NCBI GenBank assembly: GCA_028701815.1
Contig: JAQVPY010000013.1
Span: 1-21,443 of the forward strand
Source of the DNA: Bacteroidales bacterium
Lineage (GTDB): Bacteria > Bacteroidota > Bacteroidia > Bacteroidales > BM520
Direction: 5' to 3'
Length of the DNA stretch: 21,443 bases
Shown here: positions 8,334-17,478 of the stretch, in pieces
How the letters are laid out: each line of letters starts with the position of its first letter
Position numbering within the stretch: position 1 is the stretch's first letter
Made by a program: the position numbers and the translations under genes
Notes under the pieces: model-generated
The model's input: only the letters and a program-made list of their open reading frames with translations
Told to the model about the DNA's origin: nothing
The model's database searches: none

Positions 8334-9128
8334 TTAAACTGACACAGCGGCTTTAATATGGGGGTGCGCCGTATAATTTTCGAGGGAAAAATCCTCGTAT
8401 TTAAAATCGAAGATGGACTTTACGTCGGGATTTATCTTCATCCGAGGGAGAGGATACGGCTGACGAGTAAGTTGCAGTTCGGATTGTTCAATATGATTAA
8501 GATATATATGAGCATCGCCGAGGGTATGAACAAATTCTCCGGGCTTATAGCCTGTAACCTGTGCCATCATCATAGTCAGCAAGGCGTATGAGGCGATATT
8601 AAAAGGAACGCCGAGGAACACGTCACAGCTTCTCTGATAGAGCATACAGGACAACTTATCGTCGGCGACATAGAATTGGAACATAAGGTGGCAAGGTGGC
8701 AACGCTATACGTTTCAAGTCGCCCACATTCCATGCAGAGACGATATGGCGGCGTGAAAACGGGTTATTTTTCAGAGAGTCGACGACTTCCGATATCTGGT
8801 CGATAGTCTCTCCTGTTACGGATTGCCATGAGCGCCATTGAGCGCCGTATACGGGGCCGAGGTTTCCGTCAGCATCCGCCCACTCGTCCCAAATAGAAAC
8901 ATTATGTTCTTTAAGATACGCAATATTGGTATCTCCTCTTAAGAACCACAACAATTCGTAGATAATCGACTTCAGATGAAGTTTTTTTGTTGTCAGAATA
9001 GGAAATCCATCTTCAAGGTTGAAGCGCATCTGATAGCCAAAAATTCCTTTTGTTCCGGTGCCTGTACGATCTTCACGCACATTACCGTCAGTCAGAATTT
9101 TACTTAATAATTCGAGATATTGTTTCAT
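8334..9128 (-). CDS. thyA: Thymidylate synthase
   Basis: Methylates dUMP to dTMP using 5,10-methylenetetrahydrofolate, which yields dihydrofolate. The 264-aa length equals E. coli ThyA. The catalytic cysteine is C146 in ALPPCHLMFQFYV. R21 (REDRTGTGT) is the phosphate-binding arginine, 'FSRRHIVSAWN' (124-133) holds the arginine pair from the second subunit, and 'RSCDVFLGVPFNIASYALL' carries the dUMP-binding residues. The C-terminus ends ...AAVSV, close to the family's mobile tail. No dihydrofolate reductase gene follows, although thyA and folA are often adjacent. The nucleoside transporter lies 29 bp upstream, and folD, two genes downstream, helps supply its cofactor. Confidence 0.98.
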   Translation of the reverse strand: MKQYLELLSKILTDGNVREDRTGTGTKGIFGYQMRFNLEDGFPILTTKKLHLKSIIYELLWFLRGDTNIAYLKEHNVSIWDEWADADGNLGPVYGAQWRSWQSVTGETIDQISEVVDSLKNNPFSRRHIVSAWNVGDLKRIALPPCHLMFQFYVADDKLSCMLYQRSCDVFLGVPFNIASYALLTMMMAQVTGYKPGEFVHTLGDAHIYLNHIEQSELQLTRQPYPLPRMKINPDVKSIFDFKYEDFSLENYTAHPHIKAAVSV

Positions 9129-9157
9129 AATCAGGTTTCGAGAACGATAATAAAATA

Positions 9158-10732
9158 TTAGCCGAGAAGCATTCCTACCATAATAGCTGACAAGAGAGCT
9201 GTCGAGGCTGCGGTGAGCAAAGCGCGTATACCGAATTTAGCGAGCAGTGGCCGTTTATTCGGAGCGAGGGAGCCTATACCTCCTATTTGTATACCAATAG
9301 AGCTGAAGTTTGCGAATCCGCAGAGAATATATACAGCCATGATTATTGATTTCGGCTGGAGTGAACCGGCTGCGAGCATATTTTTCAGGGCATCATAACC
9401 GACGAATTCGTTAACGATAGTTTTAATACCAAGAAGTTGTCCCAATTCTAACACATCAGGTCCCGGAACGCCAATAAGCCACATGATAGGAGAAAAGGCA
9501 TAACCGACTATAAATTCGAGAGAAAGACATTTATACGGAGTATTAGCTGCAATCATCTCATTGAGATCTGTCCATGCGCCTATTTTAGCAAATATAAAAT
9601 TGACGAGGGCTATCAGGGCAATAAATACGAGGAGCATAGCAGCAACATTAACAGCGAGTTTCATCCCTTCGATAGCGCCGTTTGCGATTACATCGAGAAC
9701 ATTGGCATCTTTTTTCCGCTTTTCGAGGACGACATCTTCAACTTTTCCTTCATCGGAAGGAACGACAATTTTACCTATCACCACAGAAGCGGGCGCAGCC
9801 ATAACTGAAGCGGCGAGAAGGTGTTTGGCAAAAGCCACTTGGAGAACGGGGTCACCCCCTCCAAGCATTGCGATATATGCAGCGAGGACGCCACCGGCCA
9901 TAGTTGCCATGCCGCCCACCATCACCATAAAAAGTTCCGAGTCCTTAACCCGGGGCAGATAAGACTTCACGATGAGGGGAGCCTCTGTTTGTCCCATAAA
10001 GATATTTCCGGCGAGCGAGAGACTTTCCACACCGGTAAGTCCCATAATCTTGGAGAAGAATTTGCCGAGCCATTTTACGACAAACTGAATAATTCCCCAA
10101 TGGAACAACAGGCTTGATATCGCAGAGAAGAAAATGATTGTAGGGAGGATGCTAAAAGCGAACACATAGCCAATAGAGTCATTATTAAACAAGTTACCAA
10201 ACAGAAAGGATGTTCCTGCTGCAGCAGAGAGGTTAATATACACAAATATTTTTCCCAGCCATTCAAACAATTTGGATACGAATGGAATATACAAAATACA
10301 TACGGCGATAATCACTTGAAAAAGCAGAGCGCTAAGTACGAATTTCCATTTAATGGCCTTTCTGTTGGTACTGCAAAGCCAAGCGATAAAGAGAACTACG
10401 ACAAGTCCCAATAATGCGCGAGCCACGCCACCCAAAGAAATATGAGGTTTAAAAGAGGAAATTGTTTCAAGTATAACGGCATTACTGTTTTTTGGCTGTT
10501 GTGAAGTAAGATTCTCCGAAGCGGCTTCCTCGGGCACCTCAAACGACAACGCTGTAGTATCGCCTATGGCCTGTTCATTGTCTATACCTTGAGACAGCAC
10601 CGACTCAGTCGACTGCGCAAAAATTTTTTTACCTTGGGCGGCGTTGACAACAGCACCCAAAATTATGAAGGAGACACACACAGCTGCCACAACATAAAAA
10701 ACCTTCTTTATCATAGAATTCTTAAAAATCAT
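9158..10732 (-). CDS. Concentrative nucleoside transporter (CNT / NupC family) with N-terminal extension
   Basis: Inner-membrane, cation-coupled importer of nucleosides. The conserved core (about 98-524) is a multi-pass membrane protein with the CNT signatures GQTEAP (247-252), NEFVGY (441-446) and CGFANFSS (471-478). These correspond to the nucleoside-binding hairpins and helices of Vibrio CNT. The N-terminal ~95 residues are unusual. A hydrophobic segment (11-30, 'VFYVVAAVCVSFIILGAVVN') resembling a signal peptide or an extra membrane helix is followed by a polar, acidic stretch (40-95) without recognisable domain. ATG 10732 is the first start; ATG 10714 (MIKKVF) is equally plausible. It begins 15 bp after the BFN gene and ends 29 bp before thyA. 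Nucleoside salvage next to thymidylate synthesis makes functional sense. Confidence 0.92.
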   Translation of the reverse strand: MIFKNSMIKKVFYVVAAVCVSFIILGAVVNAAQGKKIFAQSTESVLSQGIDNEQAIGDTTALSFEVPEEAASENLTSQQPKNSNAVILETISSFKPHISLGGVARALLGLVVVLFIAWLCSTNRKAIKWKFVLSALLFQVIIAVCILYIPFVSKLFEWLGKIFVYINLSAAAGTSFLFGNLFNNDSIGYVFAFSILPTIIFFSAISSLLFHWGIIQFVVKWLGKFFSKIMGLTGVESLSLAGNIFMGQTEAPLIVKSYLPRVKDSELFMVMVGGMATMAGGVLAAYIAMLGGGDPVLQVAFAKHLLAASVMAAPASVVIGKIVVPSDEGKVEDVVLEKRKKDANVLDVIANGAIEGMKLAVNVAAMLLVFIALIALVNFIFAKIGAWTDLNEMIAANTPYKCLSLEFIVGYAFSPIMWLIGVPGPDVLELGQLLGIKTIVNEFVGYDALKNMLAAGSLQPKSIIMAVYILCGFANFSSIGIQIGGIGSLAPNKRPLLAKFGIRALLTAASTALLSAIMVGMLLG

Positions 10733-10747
10733 CTGTACCTTTATTTA

Positions 10748-11341
10748 TTACGCATTATTATTTATTCTTTTATTTTTTTCGTCTCTGAATCGGATAGCTG
10801 CAGAATAATCTTCTTGAGCGACAGCCGACAACATCTTCTCTTCAAGTTCTTCCATAGAGAGTTGTCTCAGAATTTCATCATCAAAAAAATCGTCCTCATC
10901 GTCATTCATCGGGCGCTCCGTCTCCAAATAAGCGTTTGCTTTTTCGAGAACATTTTTATCACAGAAGATTTCCGCATTAAAGCGTATGGCCATGGCTATT
11001 GCATCAGAAGCACGCGAGTCGACTTCTATTGACGTACCGTCGGCATACATAAAATGCATTGAGGCAGCAAAGACCCCTGCGTTAAAATCCTTAAGTATAA
11101 CATAAGAGACCTTACAATTACTTTTAATAAGGAAATCTTTAAACATGTCATGAGTAAGCGGTCTGACGGGCTGTTCTCTTCTAAGGGCAAAAATGATAGA
11201 AGCAATTTCTCTTGCCCCCATTGCAATAGGCAGTTGGTATTCATCGTCCGCGGATCTGAGCACCAGCACTGCCGGTTCTTCATTTTTATCGTAATCCACG
11301 ACTCCGCCGACTTCAAACCTAATCAAATTATTCTCCTGCAT
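10748..11341 (-). CDS. Bifunctional nuclease family protein (DUF151/BFN) with C-terminal UVR motif
   Basis: Residues 5-130 match the BFN/DUF151 fold ('QLPIAMGAREIASIIFAL', 'PLTHDMFKDFL', 'EVDSRASDAIAMAIRF'), which has reported DNase/RNase activity in a few homologues. An acidic linker (NDDEDDFFDDE) leads to a UvrB/UvrC-type motif ('MEELEEKMLSAVAQEDYSAAIRFRDEKNKR' region, final ~35 aa). This combination is common in Bacteroidota. The frame is open to ATG 11425 (225 aa) and has another ATG at 11395. I prefer ATG 11341 (MQENNLIRFEV, 197 aa): the domain begins there, and a TAAATTTG -7 element at 11379-11372 on the same strand would place transcription initiation downstream of the longer starts. 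It is the probable first gene of the six-gene minus-strand block. Its cellular role is not established. Confidence 0.85.
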   Translation of the reverse strand: MQENNLIRFEVGGVVDYDKNEEPAVLVLRSADDEYQLPIAMGAREIASIIFALRREQPVRPLTHDMFKDFLIKSNCKVSYVILKDFNAGVFAASMHFMYADGTSIEVDSRASDAIAMAIRFNAEIFCDKNVLEKANAYLETERPMNDDEDDFFDDEILRQLSMEELEEKMLSAVAQEDYSAAIRFRDEKNKRINNNA

Positions 11342-11371
11342 ATTTAACACTCTACACAAAATATCAATCTG

Positions 11372-11379
11372 CAAATTTA
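11372..11379 (-). promoter_or_regulatory. Bacteroidota-type -7 element (TAAATTTG) upstream of the BFN gene
   Basis: The minus strand reads TAAATTTG, a perfect match to TAnnTTTG, 30 bp before the preferred BFN start at 11341. A TTTC at 11400-11397 is a weak candidate for the -33 box. It could drive the whole minus-strand operon down to the porE-like gene. Confidence 0.5.
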
Positions 11380-11413
11380 TAAAAATTTTCTTCATGGAAA
11401 CGTACATTTTATG

Positions 11414-11421
11414 TACTTTTG
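11414..11421 (+). promoter_or_regulatory. Bacteroidota-type -7 element (TACTTTTG) upstream of the C10 protease gene
   Basis: TACTTTTG matches TAnnTTTG and lies 37 bp before ATG 11459, leaving an AT-rich leader of about 30 nt. No good TTTG -33 box is seen, only TTC near 11391. It faces away from the BFN -7 element about 35 bp to the left. Confidence 0.5.
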
Positions 11422-11458
11422 CCAATTATAATATTTTTAATTAAAATTAAGTTATAGA

Positions 11459-13540
11459 ATGAAGAAATTACTTTTACTTTTAATCTCGTTAGTTTTGCTT
11501 TTACCGCTCTCTTATGGACAGAGTGTCAGTGTAGATACTGCATCTAACACAGCAAAAAAATGGTTGGCAATAAATGGCACCGAATGTAACGAATTTGTAT
11601 GCGCATACACTGCTACCGATGCTCAGAACAGGGATTTATTTTACATTTTCAACGGCAAAGAAGCTAATGCATTCGTTATTGTCTCAGCAGACCAAAAGAT
11701 TAAGCCGATATTGGGATATTCGACCGAAGGCATGATAGACATCAACAACATGCCCGTCAATGCAGCCGAATGGCTCGACGGATATAAAGAAGAGATTGAG
11801 GTAATCTTAAATATGCCCGGCATACAGGCTCATCAGGAATGGAAGTCGATCAACGATGGCACATACTCAGCGAAATCGGAGACGGCAGTAAATCCGTTAC
11901 TGACCACAAACTGGGATCAGGGTTGGCCATATAATGCTATGTGTCCTGGCAACTCAATGACCGGCTGTGTAGCAACAGCGATGGCTCAGGTTATGAAATA
12001 CTGGGAACACCCTATCCACGGCTATGGCAGCTCTGCTTACTATCATGCCACATACGGCGTATTATCCGCCAATTACGGCGAGACGTACTATAACTGGAAC
12101 AACATGCCAAACCAGTGCAACACGTCGAACCCTGCTGTAGCAACATTGATGTTCCATTGTGGTGTAAGTGTACAAATGGACTATTCGCCTCAAGCCAGCG
12201 GCGCATATACGGAAAATGTTCCGGCCGCATTCAAACAATATTTCGGTTACAGTTCGGAATGTGTGTTTTTAAGCAAAGACGACTATACTAACTGGGCAGA
12301 TATGGTAAAAGCCGAACTTGATGCAAGTCGCCCGATGCTATATAGGGGTAACAGCAATGCATCCGGCGGACACGCTTTTGTATGCGACGGCTACAACACG
12401 AGCAACTTCTTCCATTTCAACTGGGGATGGAGCGGTTATGCCAACGGCTATTTTTCACTATCGAACCTCAACCCCTCCGGATATAATTTCAACTCCAGCC
12501 AGGGCGCTGTAATGTATTGTGAACCCGACTGGACTCTCTACTGTAATGAGCCCAACAACCTCGTAGTAGCCTCCTCAGGCAATAATATAATTGAGATGAG
12601 TTGGTCGGCTCCGGACCCGAGTGACTTGAACCTTGAAGGGTATCAAATAGAATTCGACGGCGAAATTATAGGAACTACTACAGGCACTGAATATTCTATT
12701 GAAAACGTCTGTTATGGCGTTCATTCAGCATGCGTTCACGCCATGTATGACAACGGATGTGTTTCCGAAACCATCGTTTGCGAAACTGTCGAAGCCGGTA
12801 TTACTCCGAATCCCTCGGATTTTGCAGGCACCGCAAATGGCTCAAACGTTACTTTAACTTGGACCGCTCCCGAATGTTTAGGCACCGTAACTGCTTACAA
12901 CATCTACAGAGATGATGATTTACTCGATGAGACGGAAGATCTGACTTACCTCGATTCAGAAGTCATCAACGGCACCCACAATTACTGCATTGAAGCTGTT
13001 TATGGTGAAGGCAATGTCTCAGACCAACTATGCACTGAGATTGCAGTTGATGAAGAATGTATAGCCCCGACTGGTTTAAATGCCTCCTTACTGTTTGGCA
13101 AATACTATCTTTCATGGACTGCACCGGAAGGTAAGAATTTTCACAGCTACAATGTATATCGCAACAGCGAACTTCTCGCATCAGACATTACCGAAACGCA
13201 ATATACTGACACGCCTACCGGCATAGTATACACTTACGGAGTAACCGGCGTTTACACGTCATGCGAATCAGATCCCTCCATATTTGTTGTCACCGTGGGT
13301 ATCGACGATATCAACAGAACACTTGCCGTTTATCCCAATCCGGCTAATGACAAAATAACGGTAGAAGGTGCTGACATAATTTCAGTAAGCATCTACAATA
13401 TGTTAGGTCAATCGGTTAAGACAGTATCATGCGACAGCAATAGCACTTCAATTGATATAAAAGGCTTAAGCAACGGCATATACATGTTAGATATAAACAC
13501 TGTCTCCGGCAGCACACGCAAACAGATTGCTATTCAATAG
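11459..13540 (+). CDS. C10 family (streptopain-like) cysteine protease with fibronectin-like repeats and T9SS sorting domain
   Basis: 693-aa secreted endopeptidase precursor. Signal peptide MKKLLLLLISLVLLLPLSYG, cleaved near GQ-S. A pro-domain of the SpeB/Spi inhibitor type follows (about 22-140, 'AFVIVSADQKIKPILGYS'). The peptidase domain (about 145-355) has catalytic C170 in GCVATAMAQ, H305 in GGHAFVCDGY and the active-site loop NWGWSGYANGYF. Three fibronectin-III-like modules (about 365-440, 452-530, 540-615) lead to a T9SS sorting domain (about 622-693, 'VYPNPANDKI...SIYNMLGQSV'). Known relatives include streptopain, interpain A and Porphyromonas PrtT. The enzyme should be inactive until the propeptide is removed. 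All catalytic residues are present, so it is probably functional. It converges on the C25 protease gene. Confidence 0.93.
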   Translation: MKKLLLLLISLVLLLPLSYGQSVSVDTASNTAKKWLAINGTECNEFVCAYTATDAQNRDLFYIFNGKEANAFVIVSADQKIKPILGYSTEGMIDINNMPVNAAEWLDGYKEEIEVILNMPGIQAHQEWKSINDGTYSAKSETAVNPLLTTNWDQGWPYNAMCPGNSMTGCVATAMAQVMKYWEHPIHGYGSSAYYHATYGVLSANYGETYYNWNNMPNQCNTSNPAVATLMFHCGVSVQMDYSPQASGAYTENVPAAFKQYFGYSSECVFLSKDDYTNWADMVKAELDASRPMLYRGNSNASGGHAFVCDGYNTSNFFHFNWGWSGYANGYFSLSNLNPSGYNFNSSQGAVMYCEPDWTLYCNEPNNLVVASSGNNIIEMSWSAPDPSDLNLEGYQIEFDGEIIGTTTGTEYSIENVCYGVHSACVHAMYDNGCVSETIVCETVEAGITPNPSDFAGTANGSNVTLTWTAPECLGTVTAYNIYRDDDLLDETEDLTYLDSEVINGTHNYCIEAVYGEGNVSDQLCTEIAVDEECIAPTGLNASLLFGKYYLSWTAPEGKNFHSYNVYRNSELLASDITETQYTDTPTGIVYTYGVTGVYTSCESDPSIFVVTVGIDDINRTLAVYPNPANDKITVEGADIISVSIYNMLGQSVKTVSCDSNSTSIDIKGLSNGIYMLDINTVSGSTRKQIAIQ

Positions 13541-13561
13541 CAAGCAAGAAGAATATATCAT

Positions 13562-13618
13562 AAAAAAAAGCCGTCAGAATTCATCTGACGGCTTTTTTTA
13601 TGCGACGACTGCGTCGTC
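13562..13618. terminator. Bidirectional rho-independent terminator between the two protease genes, plus a second hairpin
   Basis: GCCGTCAGA (13570-13578) pairs perfectly with TCTGACGGC (13584-13592) around a 5-nt loop. An A run flanks the left and seven T residues the right, so it works for both the rightward C10 gene and the leftward C25 gene. A second perfect hairpin, GACGAC-TGC-GTCGTC (13604-13618), sits just before the C25 stop codon at 13622-13620. Confidence 0.92.
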
Positions 13619-13619
13619 T

Positions 13620-16600
13620 TTATCTTTTAATCACTTTGGAGATTGTTGTTTCACCATTGACAGTAACAGCAATTAAATACATCCCGCGATTATACTTAGC
13701 CATATTGACATTTACAGAAGTGTCGAATTTAGTGCGTTTAGCAATCACTCTTCCCATGGCATCGAATATGGAATATTCAGTATCACCGGCTTCAGAGACT
13801 CTTATAGTAAGGATATCGTTTATCGGATTCGGAAATACTTCCACTGAAGGCACAGCTACATCATCAACACCGTAGCAATTGTCTATATGAACTATGATTG
13901 TGTTTTCGGATATATATCCGTTTTCGCTGACAGTTGTAAGGGATATTTCAAGAACATCGCCCTGAACAGTAGCCAGGTCGAGCGACAAAAATCTATCGGT
14001 AGCACCTGTAGACCATTCGTAAGACACAAAGTGTTCGCCTCCATCGAGCAGGAAAGAAACATATCTGCACACTGTAGTATCTGTTCCGAAAGGAATTTCG
14101 TCCGGGCGATCCATTTCAATACCGAAGAAATTGAGGTAATACTCTGCGAGTGTCTCTCTCGGTGTTCCCAGTGGTTGGATACCGCCATATTCAAAAGAAG
14201 CGCCGATAACCTTATAATTTCCGGCGTCGTATGCGGTAGCGCAGCCAAAAACATCGGGGTCATTATTAAACAATTGAATTGCTGGAGAAATGGCTGTCTG
14301 ATAATCTATACGATTATTATCACTGTCGTATCCATAAGAAAGGTCTTCGGTAAACGAGCCGGAAACGCCCACAAGGGTACTAACACCGTTAATCCAGCTC
14401 TGTTCGTTATTCCCCCCCTGTACGCTAAAATACGGAAACAAGCCGTAATCGTTATCATAAGCCCAGAAAGAGCTTCCTTCGAGATAAAGGTTACCGCCGG
14501 CATCAAGATAATTCACAAGAGTCTGAGTTTCCCCTTCAGTAAGAGCGTGATTATAGCTAAAGACGCCAAGTGATAAAAACACGGCTTTATATTGCTGAAG
14601 TTCAGAGAGTGTCGGCATAGAAGTATAAGAAGGAACCTGTGTCCCTGTCAGAGAATATACATCTTCCACAAAAACAGGCATGGAATTATGGTTTTTATCA
14701 AGGTCGACGACAACAAGTGGGGATTGTCCCATAAAATGTACGATATTCTTATCATACGTTTTACCCATATCATCTACAAACGACGAGTGAAAATAAACCA
14801 CAAAACTTTCATTGGGGCATTCCTCACTGACGACAAACTCATAATCCACCGTGGCACTGCCATTAATAGCGAGCAGACTGATATTCTCGGAATGGTTTGA
14901 AACAGAAGTAAAGATATCTGTTTCGTCGACTGTAACGACAGCATCTGTACATGGATAATCTCCGGTATTTGTATATGTAATAGACATTTTTGCTGTTTCT
15001 CCTACTTCTACCACTCCATCGCCGTCGCCGTCAACTTCAATAAAAGCGACGGAAGATATTGAGACTACAGGAGCCTTAACCGGTGTATAGAATGTAAACG
15101 ACACATTGCCATCATCAGCCACAAGAGAGAAAGAAGTCATAGAGGAATATGCTTCGGGAGAAATGGCTGCAGCAATATTATCAATGGTAATAGAGCTACC
15201 GACAGCTATATTTGGCAGTTCAAGTGAGTCCATATTTAACGTAACAAAATCGCGATCACATATCAGAGCGGCATCTCCACCTTCGAAATCGACATTTCCG
15301 GAGTTAGTCACAGTAAGTAATAGCGACATAATATCTCCATGGTTCATTATACCGTCATGATTACCTTGGACGTCATCAAACAGGCATGCGACTGCGAGTC
15401 TTGCCCCATGGTCTTTAACTGTAAGTTTTTTTGAAAAGTGGAAGAGGTTATGTCCTGTAATATGTAGCGTCAGCTCATCATTTAAGGCAAGTTGCAACTC
15501 GGAAACATCCATCGAGAAATGTCCATTTTCATCTGAGGTAGTACGAGCGAGTAATTCGTCGCCTTTCATAAGAGCTATCCTCGCATTAGGAGCATTTGTC
15601 TCCATTTCTACAGAAGCATCACCCAAAATAATTATATCTGAGCCTATTATTGCAACTTCAGATGGTTTAGCGCTCCAGACATCCATAGAAGGGTCGCCAA
15701 AGAGATTCAGTTCAAAGGCTGTCCATCTGAAATATTCGTCATAAAGCAGCCAGGAGACATCATATTCTTTAGAGAAACTGTTAGCCTCACCTATATAAGA
15801 ATAGCCTCTATTAAACAGTCCGTCATAGAAAAGTCTGTCATAGAACTGAGAAGAGCTGTTTGTATTACCGGGCATATACCATCCATAACGAGAGTTGGCG
15901 ATACAAGCGACATTTCCTGTCTCAAGGGTAGTGAATTCTTCGGCAAAACAATCTGCCGTGCCATAAGAGGTTACGCTGGTAGTCCTATTATCGAAAGAGC
16001 CGTTATAACAGCCCTGGGAATAATGTATTACAAAAGAATGGTTGATGCCGTTATTTTTAAAATTGGCCGTTGTAAGAGCTGAGGCATTAATCTTCATATT
16101 AATCGTAACATTAGAATGTCCGAGGTGATTGATAATATGGACACCGGTCTCATTATAATTTTCCTTAATATCAGCTAATCCCCATGATCTATCTCGTTCA
16201 TAGAGATAAGACACCGAGAAATTATCGGGAAGTCCGCCGGTAGTAAAGCCGTGGTTATTTGTACCGGTTACTATTTCGTCCTTATAGTTTCCACCCCAAG
16301 TTTGAGCATCAAGCGACTCGCCCATCATCAACGCTTTCTCAATATCATTTACTACAGGCGAATCCTGATAGAGTGTCTGTTTATTGATTACATTATTTAA
16401 TTCCTCGGGACTATCAACACAAAATCTTCCGACGGCGACTTCAGCATAGAGGTCTTCTTCGCCAATCTCACCCCAGAGTTCATTATTATTATCATTCCAG
16501 TTTCCGTCAAGGTTTGAGTAATACATATCCGAAGGGATACAAGGGTCATCGAGGGCAGTAAGGCCGCGGCAAGGGACAATGTTATCCTCCTCATTACGAG

Positions 16601-17450
16601 TGTCGGCATCACCGACAAAAATTAAAAAGCTGATACCGTAATTGGTATAATAATCAATAACACAATTTCTAATCTGTTCCTGAGCGTCATTACCGCTATA
16701 ATTAGCGTAAATATCTTCTACTGTCTCTATGGAAACAAAAAATCCCATCTGATTTTTCAACGTCACATATTCTGCAAGATAAGGTTTAAATTCTTCCGAA
16801 GTAACTATAAGCATATCTACTTCGTCACCTCTTGTTTTAGTTGCAGACGAATAGGTATCAATATATGACACATCGTCGGCAATACTTTTTATTCTTTTAA
16901 CGGTTTCTGCATCGTTATACACAGGAAGTTTACAACGATAATTGTCTGAGACGTTTTCCAAAGTAATACTTTTAATAAAACGGATAGAATTTTGCGACGG
17001 GTTGTATACGACGGGACAAATTTGAGCTGTTGTTATTCCGTGTCCTCTAAGGAAATAAGTCTTGTTGGCTGTAACAGGCGACAAAGGATATATCCCGTCG
17101 GAATTATAAATCTCGTCATTCTCCACGGGAGAGGGGGGAAGGCAATCGCTTGATATCGGCTGCGGAGTAATTGCTGGCATCAACTTACCTTCAGCCGTCT
17201 CATCATAAAAGACGACCTCTTTAACTACCACGTCAGTAGAAGCAGTTTGTGCGGACTGCAGCCATGAATACGCCATCATAGGCAACACCGGATTCCCGGG
17301 CACTGCAGTATTTGCTATCTGTTTATAAGTCAGCTCCACATAATCCCCACTACGGGAGATTTGCGGATAATCAAAATTAATAGTCACAACCTGCGCATTC
17401 GTTATCACTGCGCATAAGATAAAAAGAAAGAAGAACAATATCTTTTTCAT
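13620..17450 (-). CDS. C25 family (gingipain-like) cysteine protease with T9SS sorting domain
   Basis: 1276-aa secreted peptidase precursor. Signal peptide MKKILFFFLFILCAVITNAQ (cleaved after AQ) and an N-terminal prodomain (about 21-205). The C25 catalytic domain (about 210-595) begins 'DMLIVTSEEFKPYLAEYV' and contains H445 in NHLGHSN and C481 in HYSQGCYNGSFD, the His-Cys dyad of gingipains. It closes with 'LNLFGDPSMDVW'. Beta-rich modules follow: about 596-680; a CARDB-like repeat at 684-790; another at 796-900 with an acidic DGDGDG loop (808-813). A Rossmann-like segment (about 908-1112, 'AVFLSLGVFSY', 'LDAGGNLYLEGSSFWAY') resembles ThuA/glutamine-amidotransferase-like folds and is not part of classic gingipains. 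The last ~75 residues are a T9SS sorting domain ('VFPNPINDI...SIFDAMGRVI'). Arg or Lys specificity cannot be told from the sequence. Confidence 0.9.
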   Translation of the reverse strand: MKKILFFFLFILCAVITNAQVVTINFDYPQISRSGDYVELTYKQIANTAVPGNPVLPMMAYSWLQSAQTASTDVVVKEVVFYDETAEGKLMPAITPQPISSDCLPPSPVENDEIYNSDGIYPLSPVTANKTYFLRGHGITTAQICPVVYNPSQNSIRFIKSITLENVSDNYRCKLPVYNDAETVKRIKSIADDVSYIDTYSSATKTRGDEVDMLIVTSEEFKPYLAEYVTLKNQMGFFVSIETVEDIYANYSGNDAQEQIRNCVIDYYTNYGISFLIFVGDADTRNEEDNIVPCRGLTALDDPCIPSDMYYSNLDGNWNDNNNELWGEIGEEDLYAEVAVGRFCVDSPEELNNVINKQTLYQDSPVVNDIEKALMMGESLDAQTWGGNYKDEIVTGTNNHGFTTGGLPDNFSVSYLYERDRSWGLADIKENYNETGVHIINHLGHSNVTINMKINASALTTANFKNNGINHSFVIHYSQGCYNGSFDNRTTSVTSYGTADCFAEEFTTLETGNVACIANSRYGWYMPGNTNSSSQFYDRLFYDGLFNRGYSYIGEANSFSKEYDVSWLLYDEYFRWTAFELNLFGDPSMDVWSAKPSEVAIIGSDIIILGDASVEMETNAPNARIALMKGDELLARTTSDENGHFSMDVSELQLALNDELTLHITGHNLFHFSKKLTVKDHGARLAVACLFDDVQGNHDGIMNHGDIMSLLLTVTNSGNVDFEGGDAALICDRDFVTLNMDSLELPNIAVGSSITIDNIAAAISPEAYSSMTSFSLVADDGNVSFTFYTPVKAPVVSISSVAFIEVDGDGDGVVEVGETAKMSITYTNTGDYPCTDAVVTVDETDIFTSVSNHSENISLLAINGSATVDYEFVVSEECPNESFVVYFHSSFVDDMGKTYDKNIVHFMGQSPLVVVDLDKNHNSMPVFVEDVYSLTGTQVPSYTSMPTLSELQQYKAVFLSLGVFSYNHALTEGETQTLVNYLDAGGNLYLEGSSFWAYDNDYGLFPYFSVQGGNNEQSWINGVSTLVGVSGSFTEDLSYGYDSDNNRIDYQTAISPAIQLFNNDPDVFGCATAYDAGNYKVIGASFEYGGIQPLGTPRETLAEYYLNFFGIEMDRPDEIPFGTDTTVCRYVSFLLDGGEHFVSYEWSTGATDRFLSLDLATVQGDVLEISLTTVSENGYISENTIIVHIDNCYGVDDVAVPSVEVFPNPINDILTIRVSEAGDTEYSIFDAMGRVIAKRTKFDTSVNVNMAKYNRGMYLIAVTVNGETTISKVIKR

Positions 17451-17478
17451 AGGTAATTAAAATTTCAAATAAAACTTG

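Noticed and set aside
13887..14573. 228-aa plus-strand frame inside the C25 protease
   Set aside because: It is antisense to a gene with clear domains, shows no recognisable family and has no promoter; similar shadow frames occur throughout the lon, ffh and folD regions.
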